This document shows, piece by piece, positions 1 to 5,518 of a stretch of 5,518 nucleotides of DNA. How positions within the stretch are numbered: the stretch's first letter is position 1; every line of letters starts with the position of its first letter. Origin of the DNA: Myxococcales bacterium (lineage in GTDB: Bacteria > Myxococcota_A > Polyangia > Fen-1088); the NCBI GenBank assembly GCA_003161835.1, contig PMNO01000101.1:1-5518 (forward strand), given 5' to 3'. Below the pieces are notes generated by a model that was given only the letters and a program-made list of their open reading frames with translations, was not told where the DNA came from and ran no database searches. A program made the translations under genes and the position numbers.

Positions 1-392
1 TTGGCGGCCGGTACCACCACGTATTCGGCCATGGCTCCCTGTGTGTGTTCACCCAGCATCCGAAAGGACGCGCACAGATTGTCGTGCCCGTCCAGACAAT
101 CGCGGCAGTGACCGCAAGAGAGGCCCGGGTTCACGCTCACCCGCAGGCCGAGCGGGATGCCGTGCACGCCCGCTCCGAGCGCGCTGACGCGTCCGCAGAC
201 ATCGCCGCCGGGAATGTGGGGCAAATCTATCTTCATGGCGGGCAGCCCCCGCCGCATCCAGAGGTCGATGTGGTTCAGCGCCACGGCGCTCACTCGTAGC
301 TGGATCTCGCCGGGGCCGGCCAGCGGGGTGGGGACGTCAGCCAGCTCCATCACCTCGGGGCCGCCGTGTCGTCGAAAAAGTGCCGCGCGCAT
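1..392 (-). CDS. Zinc-binding MDR-family alcohol dehydrogenase, N-terminal part (cut by window edge)
   Basis: Partial gene: start and about 130 codons are present, the rest lies beyond position 1 (family members are usually near 340 residues). The protein opens MRAALFRRHGGPEVMEL and carries the GroES-like fold of the medium-chain dehydrogenase/reductase (MDR) family. Residues 93-107 hold the structural-zinc motif C-x2-C-x2-C-x7-C (C93, C96, C99, C107). The catalytic-zinc ligands of classical alcohol dehydrogenase are absent: the Cys46 region reads LNHIDL and the usual GHE reads GGD (62-64). This is typical of a subgroup annotated as zinc-binding dehydrogenase or quinone oxidoreductase-like, which presumably uses NAD(P)H; the Rossmann domain is outside the window. 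ATG at 390-392 is fixed by an AGGAGG four bases upstream. The gene lies 188 bases downstream of the aminotransferase fusion on the same strand, so it may be independently transcribed. The substrate cannot be told. Confidence 0.9.
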   Translation of the reverse strand, partial: MRAALFRRHGGPEVMELADVPTPLAGPGEIQLRVSAVALNHIDLWMRRGLPAMKIDLPHIPGGDVCGRVSALGAGVHGIPLGLRVSVNPGLSCGHCRDCLDGHDNLCASFRMLGEHTQGAMAEYVVVPAA

Positions 393-396
393 CGAA

Positions 397-402
397 CCTC
401 CT
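397..402 (-). promoter_or_regulatory. Ribosome binding site AGGAGG of the dehydrogenase
   Basis: Minus strand reads AGGAGG-TTCG-ATG, a full Shine-Dalgarno with a short 4-base spacer. It is the strongest ribosome binding site in the window and decides the dehydrogenase start. Confidence 0.8.
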
Positions 403-423
403 GTAGTGCCTGGGCGCCGGTTG

Positions 424-462
424 GGCGGCTTCGCCACCATGAGGGGTTGCCCCCACTCATGG
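424..462 (-). promoter_or_regulatory. Two adjacent stem-loops in the leader of the dehydrogenase
   Basis: Positions 437-443 (CCATGAG) and 456-462 (CTCATGG) are perfect 7-base inverted arms. Three more G-C pairs (444-446 with 452-454) form inside after one bulged A (455), leaving a 5-base loop. Immediately beside it, 424-427 and 432-435 (GGCG/CGCC) form a second 4-bp hairpin. The pair sits between the fusion enzyme stop and the dehydrogenase ribosome binding site, about 35 bases before the latter. No U tract follows on either strand, so it is not a canonical intrinsic terminator. It could be an operator for a dimeric regulator, an attenuator or a transcript-end structure. The structure is seen directly; the function is inferred. 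Confidence 0.4.
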
Positions 463-580
463 AAAGGCTACCGCAGTCGCCCTTCGAAAAACCATCACCG
501 CTCTCGAAACAGCGTCAACACCCGCGGCGAAGCCTGCCCTAGGCTCCGCCCTTGCAGCCTCCTTCATCGGAGGTTTGCGC

Positions 581-2539
581 TCACGAGGCCGGGCGGCCGA
601 CAGGGGCGGCCAGCGCGCTCGCTCCCGCCTCGGCGCGCCGCCGCGCCGCTTCGACGACGGCGGTCACCGCCGCCAAGAAACCGTCGATGGTCGTGTCGGG
701 CAGCTCCCCCATGTTCGCGATCTGAACGTGCCGCGCAGCCAAATCGGCCTTGCACTTGTAGATGACGAAGCCCCGCTCCTTCAAGCGATCGTAGAGCTCC
801 GACACGCCCAGAAATGCCGGGAGGCGCAGGGTGGAGATGGTGTGAGATTCCCGTCCGGTGTTGGTGAACGACACGAAGCCCAGATCGGCGAATACCCGCC
901 GGATGCGCAGGCTGCGCTTGCGGTAGATCTCGCGTCGCCCAGGGACGCCACCCTGCTCGCGCAACTCGTCCAGCGCGGCTTCGAGGGCGAAGAACGCCGA
1001 TACCGCGGGGGTGAACGGGGTCTGCCACAGTTCGCGCTGATATCGCCGGTAGCGCAGTGGATCCAGATAGTAGAGCCGCGGCGGCGCGTTCTCCATGCGT
1101 TGCCACATTTCGGGCGCCACGCACAAGAACGAGACGCCCGAAACCGAGTGCAGGCATTTGTTCGCCGACGAAAAACAGATACCGACCCCGTCGCGCAGCA
1201 TGTCGACTTCCTCGGCGCCCAAGGCCGACACCGCATCGACGACCAGCGCGATGCCTCGCCTGCGGCACAGTTGCCCGACGGCGCCGACGGGATTCAATAG
1301 GCCGACCGAGGTTTCATGTTGGATCATCGCCACCGCCGCGATGGTGGGATCGGCGTCCAGGGCCGCCCTGACCTCGTCGACGCGGGGTAGCTCGCCCCAC
1401 CCGGAACGGACGACGACGGTGGGGATTCGGTGCAGCTCCGCGATCTCGGCGAGCCTCTCACCGAAAGCGCCGTTGCTGATCACCAGCAGCTTTTGCCCCG
1501 GCGACGCGATCGACGCGATCGCCATTTCCATCGCCGCGGTTCCGGAGCCGGTCAACAGCAAGACTTCGTGCGCCGGGGAGGCACCGAACAGGGGGCGCAG
1601 CTTGTCCTGAAGGCGGCGTACCACGCCCGAATAGTCCTCGTCGCGGTGACAGACGTCATGGTGAACCAGCGCCGCCTTCACGCGCGCCGAAGTCATCACG
1701 GGGCCCGGATTCAAAAGCACATAGCCCGGCTCGTCCTTTTCGGCCAGCAGGCGTTCCACCAGCGCGAGGGTGTCCTCCGCCGCCGACGGGGGCGAGGCGT
1801 TGACGACGGGACGGCTCAGATCATCGCCGTAAACCCGCAACAACCATTCGGCGTGAAGCCGCATCTCGGGAGCATCGACGTCCTGCCACAATTGCCTCCC
1901 CACATCGCGGGCCTCGACCATTCCCGCGTCGGCGGCGGCCTGGACTCCGGCGGTGAGCGACGGTTCAGGCAGCTTGTCCAAGGCCGCCAGCAACGCGGGC
2001 GACATGACGAAGAGCCCCGTGCTGACGGCGTCGGCGTCGAGCAGTTCCTTGCCAATCGCCACCACATCCCTTCCACGCAGTCTCACCTTGGTGGCGTCGT
2101 CGATGTCGAACACCCGCGCCAGATCGCGGTCAACGCACAAGATGGTCCGATCGCCTCCCGCGGACGACCGGGCCAGCTCCCCCACCAGGGCGGGTGCCGC
2201 GATTTGATCGGCCATGACCAGGAGTGTTCGCTCGGTGACGAAATCGCGCGCCACCTGGACGGACAGTCCGTTCGGTCTGTCCCATCGCGGATTCTCGAAG
2301 AAGGTCAAGGTGATTCCCAGACGAGCGGGAAGCTCACTTTGCTCCAGCAGAAAGCGCTGCAGATCGTCGCCGCGCCACCCGATAACGACGGCGACCTGGC
2401 GCACTCCCGCGCCCGCAAGGACGCTCAGCGTGCGCTCGATCAGGGAACACCGACCCACGCGAACCAGACAATTGGGGCCCACCTGATCGCCGATGCGCAC
2501 GCCCTTTCCGGCGGCGAGGATGACAGCGCGGGTGATCAC
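581..2539 (-). CDS. Bifunctional nucleotidyltransferase / class V aminotransferase fusion (PntC-AEP transaminase-like)
   Basis: 652 residues, two domains. Residues 1-235 are a COG1213-type nucleotidyltransferase: LAAGKGVRIG loop (8-17), GVRQVAVVIGWRGD (45-58), NPRWDRPNGLSV (83-94), probable metal Asp in MADQ (D111), DIDDATKV (145-152), IGKEL (162-166), WQDVDAPEM (218-226). These motifs resemble CTP:inositol-1-phosphate and phosphonate cytidylyltransferases. Residues 270-632 are a PLP-dependent class V aminotransferase of the PhnW (2-aminoethylphosphonate:pyruvate transaminase) family: NPGPVMTS (277-284), DVCHRDEDY (295-303), GSGTAAME (331-338), QHETSVGLLNP (407-417), PLP Asp D435, Schiff-base Lys K461 in SSANKC. 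The fusion resembles PntC-AEP transaminases, which make and CMP-activate 2-aminoethylphosphonate. Odd points: N23 replaces the usual Lys after the loop, and Q606 stands where PhnW has its substrate Arg. The GTG start at 2539 overlaps the upstream stop and has no Shine-Dalgarno. An inositol-phosphate or other phosphoryl substrate remains possible. Confidence 0.9.
   Translation of the reverse strand: MITRAVILAAGKGVRIGDQVGPNCLVRVGRCSLIERTLSVLAGAGVRQVAVVIGWRGDDLQRFLLEQSELPARLGITLTFFENPRWDRPNGLSVQVARDFVTERTLLVMADQIAAPALVGELARSSAGGDRTILCVDRDLARVFDIDDATKVRLRGRDVVAIGKELLDADAVSTGLFVMSPALLAALDKLPEPSLTAGVQAAADAGMVEARDVGRQLWQDVDAPEMRLHAEWLLRVYGDDLSRPVVNASPPSAAEDTLALVERLLAEKDEPGYVLLNPGPVMTSARVKAALVHHDVCHRDEDYSGVVRRLQDKLRPLFGASPAHEVLLLTGSGTAAMEMAIASIASPGQKLLVISNGAFGERLAEIAELHRIPTVVVRSGWGELPRVDEVRAALDADPTIAAVAMIQHETSVGLLNPVGAVGQLCRRRGIALVVDAVSALGAEEVDMLRDGVGICFSSANKCLHSVSGVSFLCVAPEMWQRMENAPPRLYYLDPLRYRRYQRELWQTPFTPAVSAFFALEAALDELREQGGVPGRREIYRKRSLRIRRVFADLGFVSFTNTGRESHTISTLRLPAFLGVSELYDRLKERGFVIYKCKADLAARHVQIANMGELPDTTIDGFLAAVTAVVEAARRRAEAGASALAAPVGRPAS
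2536..2539 (-). promoter_or_regulatory. GTGA stop-start overlap (translational coupling)
   Basis: On the minus strand ACGTGATC contains the GTG start of the fusion enzyme and the TGA stop of the 97-residue protein. With no purine-rich site before the GTG, translation of the enzyme probably depends on ribosomes finishing the small gene. Confidence 0.8.
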
Positions 2540-2829
2540 GTGGCGCGCGACGCGACCGCCAGCTGCGGAGCCACTTGTATTTCACCGCGGAAGGTCAGCT
2601 GGTACACCGAGTTCTCGGTCTCGACATACAACCTGTCGTCATCGAAGGCGCTGAGCACGCGTTTCACGGGCGTTGTGACCATGCGATGCCCATTGGGATC
2701 GCGAAAAATCACCATCCCGCGCCCGACGCTCGGGTAGCTAATCAGGTAGCCGGCATAAACACGCCCCACCCCCAAGGAGCCGTGTTCACGACCATGGTCG
2801 CGGATCTTTCGCGCGGTCACACTGACCAA
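2536..2829 (-). CDS. Small basic, beta-rich protein of unknown function, coupled to the fusion enzyme
   Basis: 97 residues with a TTG start, giving (M)VSVTARKIRDHGREHGS at the N-terminus. The frame stays open to 3075, but the upstream part overlaps the amidase and is low-complexity, so the true start is near 2829: AAAGGGG (2838-2844) stands 8 bases before TTG. A GTG at 2820 is the alternative. There is no signal peptide or membrane segment, so it is probably cytoplasmic. Residues 20-80 look like alternating beta strands with glycine turns: VGRVYAGYLISYP (21-33), VGRGMVIF (35-42), a RDPNG turn (43-47), MVTTPVKRVL (50-59) and LYVETENSVYQLTF (67-80), suggesting a small beta-barrel. I do not recognise a named family. 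Its stop overlaps the next start, so it is made in step with the fusion enzyme and may bind or regulate it. Existence as a gene is well supported; function is unknown. Confidence 0.78.
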   Translation of the reverse strand: MVSVTARKIRDHGREHGSLGVGRVYAGYLISYPSVGRGMVIFRDPNGHRMVTTPVKRVLSAFDDDRLYVETENSVYQLTFRGEIQVAPQLAVASRAT

Positions 2830-2837
2830 GAAGGTTG

Positions 2838-2844
2838 CCCCTTT
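2838..2844 (-). promoter_or_regulatory. Probable ribosome binding site of the 97-residue protein
   Basis: Minus strand AAAGGGG lies 8 bases before TTG (2827-2829). It is 17 bases from the alternative GTG at 2820, so it favours the TTG start. Confidence 0.5.
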
Positions 2845-2914
2845 CGTTTTCAGCTTAGCATCTATTGCCAGCCGAGGCGACGTGACCAGGTTCTGATTCG
2901 TCTGCGCGGACGCC

Positions 2915-3874
2915 CTAGGGTGCAGTGGGGGGGGACGAGGCCCGGGTGAGACCTTCCCGATCTTCGTCGCGCTGCACAAAGCTCCTGATGGCCGCCACAA
3001 GCGCTCGCGCGATCGGCTCCCGCCCCTCGACGCTCGCCAGGCGCATGCCCTCCTCGGGATGATCAAGGAATCCAACCTCGACCAGGGCGGAGGCGGTGCC
3101 GGTCCCGCGCAAGACGTCCAAGGCCGCTCCGGCCTGTTTGATGCCCCGGCGGGCGGCGGGGCCGAGCGCTTGCGTCAACGCGTCGTTGATCACGCGGCCG
3201 AGCAGGATCGATTTCTCGGCCGCCGCGCGCACCTCGTGCGCGGCCCAAACGGCGGCGGCGTCGTCGTCGCTCCCCAGCGCAGCGAGGGTCGCATCATCCT
3301 CGACTTCGCGGGGACCGAGCACGAACACCTCAAAGCCGTGCTGAGAGCCTGGCCGCACCCCTGCCGGAACGGCGTTCGTGTGCAGACTGATGAACAAGCG
3401 GGCGCCGCTGTCCTGGGCGCAGCGCGCCCGGGCGCGGATCGGCACCATGACGTCGGATTCACGGCACAGAACGACAGAGATTTCAGGCCCCTGGGATTCT
3501 CCGAGCAGGACGCGGATGCGATCGGCGAGCGCCAGTGTCACCTTCTTCTCGAAAACCCCGCGCCCTGATCCGGAGGCCCCCAGGTTCGTACCGCCGTGTC
3601 CCGGATCGAGCGCCACCACGGTGGGCAGCGCGCGGCCCGAGAGTCCGACGCCTGCGACGGCCAAAGGTGCGACGATCGATGGCTCCCCGGTCACCAATGG
3701 GACGGGCGCAGCCGTCGCGTGGACCCCGCGTCCTGGAGCGAGGACCACGAGCGACGCTGCCAAGACGAGGTGGCGTGCAGAGGGCCAGGGCGAGGAGACG
3801 AAGGCGTCGAGCGCGCTTCCCTGACGCCTGTGCGAGAGGTTTTTCAAGAGGGAAGCGCCCCGCGACACGTTCAC
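2915..3874 (-). CDS. N-acetylmuramoyl-L-alanine amidase (Amidase_3, AmiC-type), secreted
   Basis: 319 residues. This zinc hydrolase cleaves the amide bond between N-acetylmuramic acid and L-alanine in peptidoglycan, typically for daughter-cell separation. The catalytic domain spans about 85-302: zinc ligands H93 (ALDPGHGG), E109 (GVFEKKV) and H165 (FISLHTNA), and catalytic Glu E266 (LVEVGFLDHPEE). Residues 186-222, rich in Asp, Glu and Ala, lie where AmiA/B/C enzymes carry an autoinhibitory helix relieved by LytM-domain activators; that reading is inferred. The N-terminus has a basic stretch, then a hydrophobic core (36-46) and Ala-rich cleavage region near 51-56, consistent with Sec export after an unusually long n-region. 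No AMIN, SPOR or LysM domain is seen. GTG at 3874 is the furthest upstream start, since an in-frame TGA lies at 3887-3889; GTG at 3868 also fits. No clear Shine-Dalgarno precedes it. The gene is divergent from the membrane protein. Confidence 0.93.
   Translation of the reverse strand: MNVSRGASLLKNLSHRRQGSALDAFVSSPWPSARHLVLAASLVVLAPGRGVHATAAPVPLVTGEPSIVAPLAVAGVGLSGRALPTVVALDPGHGGTNLGASGSGRGVFEKKVTLALADRIRVLLGESQGPEISVVLCRESDVMVPIRARARCAQDSGARLFISLHTNAVPAGVRPGSQHGFEVFVLGPREVEDDATLAALGSDDDAAAVWAAHEVRAAAEKSILLGRVINDALTQALGPAARRGIKQAGAALDVLRGTGTASALVEVGFLDHPEEGMRLASVEGREPIARALVAAIRSFVQRDEDREGLTRASSPPTAP
2927..2934. repeat. G8/C8 homopolymer in the last codons of the amidase
   Basis: Eight consecutive G on the plus strand, read as C8 in the amidase codons for SSPP, four codons before the TAG stop. 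Loss of one C, or a +1 ribosomal shift, would move translation into the frame of the downstream 97-residue protein, which has no stop between here and 2538. Confidence 0.85.
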
Positions 3875-3937
3875 CCGCGTACGATATCACCGCCCATCCG
3901 CCGTCGCGCCTTTTCAGGCATACTCGACCGCCGACCC
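3875..3937. promoter_or_regulatory. Divergent intergenic region between amidase and membrane protein
   Basis: 63 bases separate the two divergent starts and should hold both promoters. I see no convincing -35/-10 pair in either direction; CATACT at 3919-3924 is a weak -10-like hexamer for the plus-strand gene without a matching -35. The GATATC palindrome at 3883-3888 is too short to interpret. The assignment rests on layout only. Confidence 0.4.
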
Positions 3938-5518
3938 ATGCCCAACCGACCGCCCCGCGGGAATCTGACGGCGACCCTGGTGGTTGTTGCTCTTCTCGAA
4001 CTCATCGTCGGCAGACTGCTCGGGCGCCTGTTCCTGTCACCAGGATGCCGTGCCGGGCTCGGGTGCCTCTTGTTGCGCGGAGGTCCGTACCTGTTGCATC
4101 TCACCGGTGTATTGACCCTGATGGTGGCCGCCGGAGGAATGGCCGGGCACCTGAAGCGCGGAGAATTGTTTCCGCGCGGGATGCGGCTCACGATTGCCGC
4201 GCTTTCCCTGATCTTCTTGCTTCTCGTGGCGGTTTCGCTGTTTTTCGGACGACTTCCGGAACGCTACCAGATCCACCTGGAAACCAGCTTCGGCTTTGTC
4301 GTGGCGCTGCTGTTGCTATCCTTCCTCGGCTCCGAGGGGGTGTCGGCGCGGGCGCGGGCTGGCTTTGCCCTGTTCGCGCTGCCCGTTCTTTTGCACGTCG
4401 CGGCCTTGGTTGCGGCGCGCGGGGATTGGTTGACTCATGCCGCCGTCACGCCGGAACGCCTGGTAGCGGTTGGTGAGTTCGTCCTCTTGTTCGCGGCCGT
4501 CACGTCGCCCCTGTTGTTGCCGCCGGCGGCGACCCCGGCCACGCGGGTGGGCGCGGGACTCGCTCTGGCAGCCGGAGTCACGGCGTTCTTCTTCGTCGCG
4601 TTTCTGGGGCGCACGGACCTCGTGCAAACCGTGGCGCTCTACGGCGTGCAGCTGGAGCTTCCGCGCGCGCTGTCTTTTTTGGGCGGCTTTTACGTGCTCG
4701 CCCTGTTCGGCTTCCTGACCGCCGTCACGGTCCTGTTGTTGTCTCCGGGGCCCACCCGACTCACAGGGCTGGGCGTGTGCCTGATGGGCATCGCCGGCTA
4801 TCAGACGTCTTCGCCGGTGTCGCTGGGGTTGTCCCTGTGCGGCCTCCTGTCGCTGGCGACCGGGTTGAAGCGCGCGGCCCTCACGGTGCCGGGGACGGCC
4901 CAGGCGCCGCTGGCCATCGCTGCCTGGAAATCGCTGCTGGGCGCGGTGGCGCGCGCGATCTCGGACGCTCCGACGATTGGGGAGGAGGCCCTGGCGGTCG
5001 AGGTGACTTCCGCGGGGCACTCCCTGGGCGCGGGGGACTCCGACACTGGCAGCGTGCGGACTCAACGCCGCGGTCGCGCAGTCGTGCTCACCCTGCGCCG
5101 TTTTCAATCTATCGTGCGCGAGATCGATGCCACCGTTGGCACGCCGGGGGATAGCCTGGCGGACGCGACCATCGAGTCTCACGAGGCGTGGCTGGGCCGC
5201 CCCGAGGAAAACCGGGTCTCGTTGCCGCGGGTCAAGACCGGGGATTCGGCCTTCGATCGAAAACTGAGTGTGCACGGGCGCGCCCCCATACAAGAGCCGG
5301 AGCTGCGGCGACGCATCCTCTCATTGTCGGAGGGAACGATCACGTTGTGGGCCGGCCGCGCCGCACGATTCGTGGCGCCCGGAAATCCAACCGAGCCCCT
5401 GCGTCGATTCACGCTGCCCACGGGGCCGACTGCGACGCGGTTGCTGGTTGGTCTGGTGGACACGCTGATTGATTTGATCGAGGCCAGCGAGCGAGGTGCT
5501 CCCCCGGACGTCGCGTAG
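3938..5518 (+). CDS. Polytopic membrane protein of unknown function with C-terminal soluble domain
   Basis: 526 residues, complete, stop TAG at the window edge. Residues 1-310 hold about ten predicted membrane segments (roughly 10-33, 50-70, 84-104, 115-131, 141-160, 173-195, 204-224, 244-268, 274-288, 294-310), counted by eye. Residues 320-526 are a soluble domain, starting with an amphipathic stretch, a Gly/Ser/Asp-rich part (358-375), then VKTGDSAFDRKLSVHG (432-447), a beta-rich core around 465-480 and a final hydrophobic helix (500-516). The TGD-x-FD-x-[KR] pattern is one I associate, without certainty, with uncharacterised high-GC membrane proteins. No transporter, glycosyltransferase or protease motif is recognised. 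ATG at 3938 is chosen because it starts just before the first membrane segment; the frame is open further upstream, but that part is antisense to the amidase. No Shine-Dalgarno precedes the ATG. It is transcribed away from the amidase. Confidence 0.85.
   Translation: MPNRPPRGNLTATLVVVALLELIVGRLLGRLFLSPGCRAGLGCLLLRGGPYLLHLTGVLTLMVAAGGMAGHLKRGELFPRGMRLTIAALSLIFLLLVAVSLFFGRLPERYQIHLETSFGFVVALLLLSFLGSEGVSARARAGFALFALPVLLHVAALVAARGDWLTHAAVTPERLVAVGEFVLLFAAVTSPLLLPPAATPATRVGAGLALAAGVTAFFFVAFLGRTDLVQTVALYGVQLELPRALSFLGGFYVLALFGFLTAVTVLLLSPGPTRLTGLGVCLMGIAGYQTSSPVSLGLSLCGLLSLATGLKRAALTVPGTAQAPLAIAAWKSLLGAVARAISDAPTIGEEALAVEVTSAGHSLGAGDSDTGSVRTQRRGRAVVLTLRRFQSIVREIDATVGTPGDSLADATIESHEAWLGRPEENRVSLPRVKTGDSAFDRKLSVHGRAPIQEPELRRRILSLSEGTITLWAGRAARFVAPGNPTEPLRRFTLPTGPTATRLLVGLVDTLIDLIEASERGAPPDVA

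Noticed and set aside
490..518. TTGACG (513-518, minus strand) as a -35 for the dehydrogenase
   Set aside because: The hexamer 17 bases downstream is ATGGTT, a poor -10, so no promoter is called.
557..574. Hairpin CCTCC/GGAGG just after the fusion enzyme stop, as a terminator
   Set aside because: The stem is only 5 bp with a 6-base loop and no U tract; it is too weak to call.
575..1300. 241-codon plus-strand open frame and overlapping minus-strand frames at 564-1268 and 781-1236
   Set aside because: They are out-of-frame readings of the aminotransferase domain, low-complexity and Arg/Pro-rich.
1503..1520. Tandem 9-base repeat GACGCGATC x2 in the aminotransferase domain
   Set aside because: It encodes IAS-IAS in a helix whose length matches the PhnW family, so it is not an inserted repeat; the GCGATCGC it creates is a single copy and not evidence of a cyanobacterial HIP1 element.
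1430..2737. 435-codon open frame on the plus strand, antisense to the fusion enzyme
   Set aside because: It is a shadow frame of a GC-rich gene: its translation has no domain sense, whereas the minus strand carries clear enzyme motifs throughout.
2830..3075. N-terminal extension of the 97-residue protein into the amidase gene
   Set aside because: It overlaps amidase coding sequence, is Arg/Pro-rich, and a ribosome-binding-like AAAGGGG supports the start at 2829.
3596..3937. Upstream extension of the plus-strand membrane protein frame
   Set aside because: It is antisense to the amidase, hydrophilic and Arg-rich; the first membrane segment follows directly on the ATG at 3938.
1..5518. CRISPR arrays, tRNA or rRNA genes, insertion sequences, phage genes
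   Set aside because: No spaced direct repeats, cloverleaf-like segments, transposase motifs or terminal inverted repeats were seen on either strand.

Overview
The window is GC-rich, densely packed bacterial chromosomal DNA with GTG and TTG starts and little intergenic space. The gene types (an AmiC-type cell-wall amidase, a phosphonate-type fusion enzyme, large unrecognised membrane proteins) and the base composition suggest a Gram-negative, deltaproteobacterial or Myxococcota-like organism. That placement is an inference; no marker gene is present.

Layout. Four genes lie on the minus strand and read from the middle of the window towards position 1: a secreted N-acetylmuramoyl-L-alanine amidase (2915-3874); a 97-residue protein of unknown function with a TTG start (2536-2829); a 652-residue two-domain enzyme joining a COG1213-type nucleotidyltransferase to a class V, PhnW-like aminotransferase (581-2539); and, after a 188-base gap with stem-loops, the N-terminal 130 codons of a zinc-binding MDR-family alcohol dehydrogenase cut by the window edge (1-392). 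The small gene and the fusion enzyme overlap by 4 bases (GTGA) and are almost certainly co-translated. The amidase is 85 bases upstream and may be in the same transcript. The dehydrogenase has its own strong AGGAGG and may be a separate unit. On the plus strand, divergent from the amidase across 63 bases, is a 526-residue polytopic membrane protein of unknown function (3938-5518), which ends exactly at the window edge.

How they may work together. Nucleotidyltransferase-aminotransferase fusions of this kind are known from phosphonate biosynthesis, where the aminotransferase makes 2-aminoethylphosphonate and the nucleotidyltransferase activates it as a CMP conjugate for lipid or glycan decoration. 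With a periplasmic cell-wall amidase next to it and a multi-pass membrane protein opposite, the region looks concerned with the cell envelope. No PEP mutase or phosphonopyruvate decarboxylase is visible, so the phosphonate role depends on genes outside the window. Both domains of the fusion also show substitutions at positions usually conserved in their families, so the actual substrate may differ from 2-aminoethylphosphonate.
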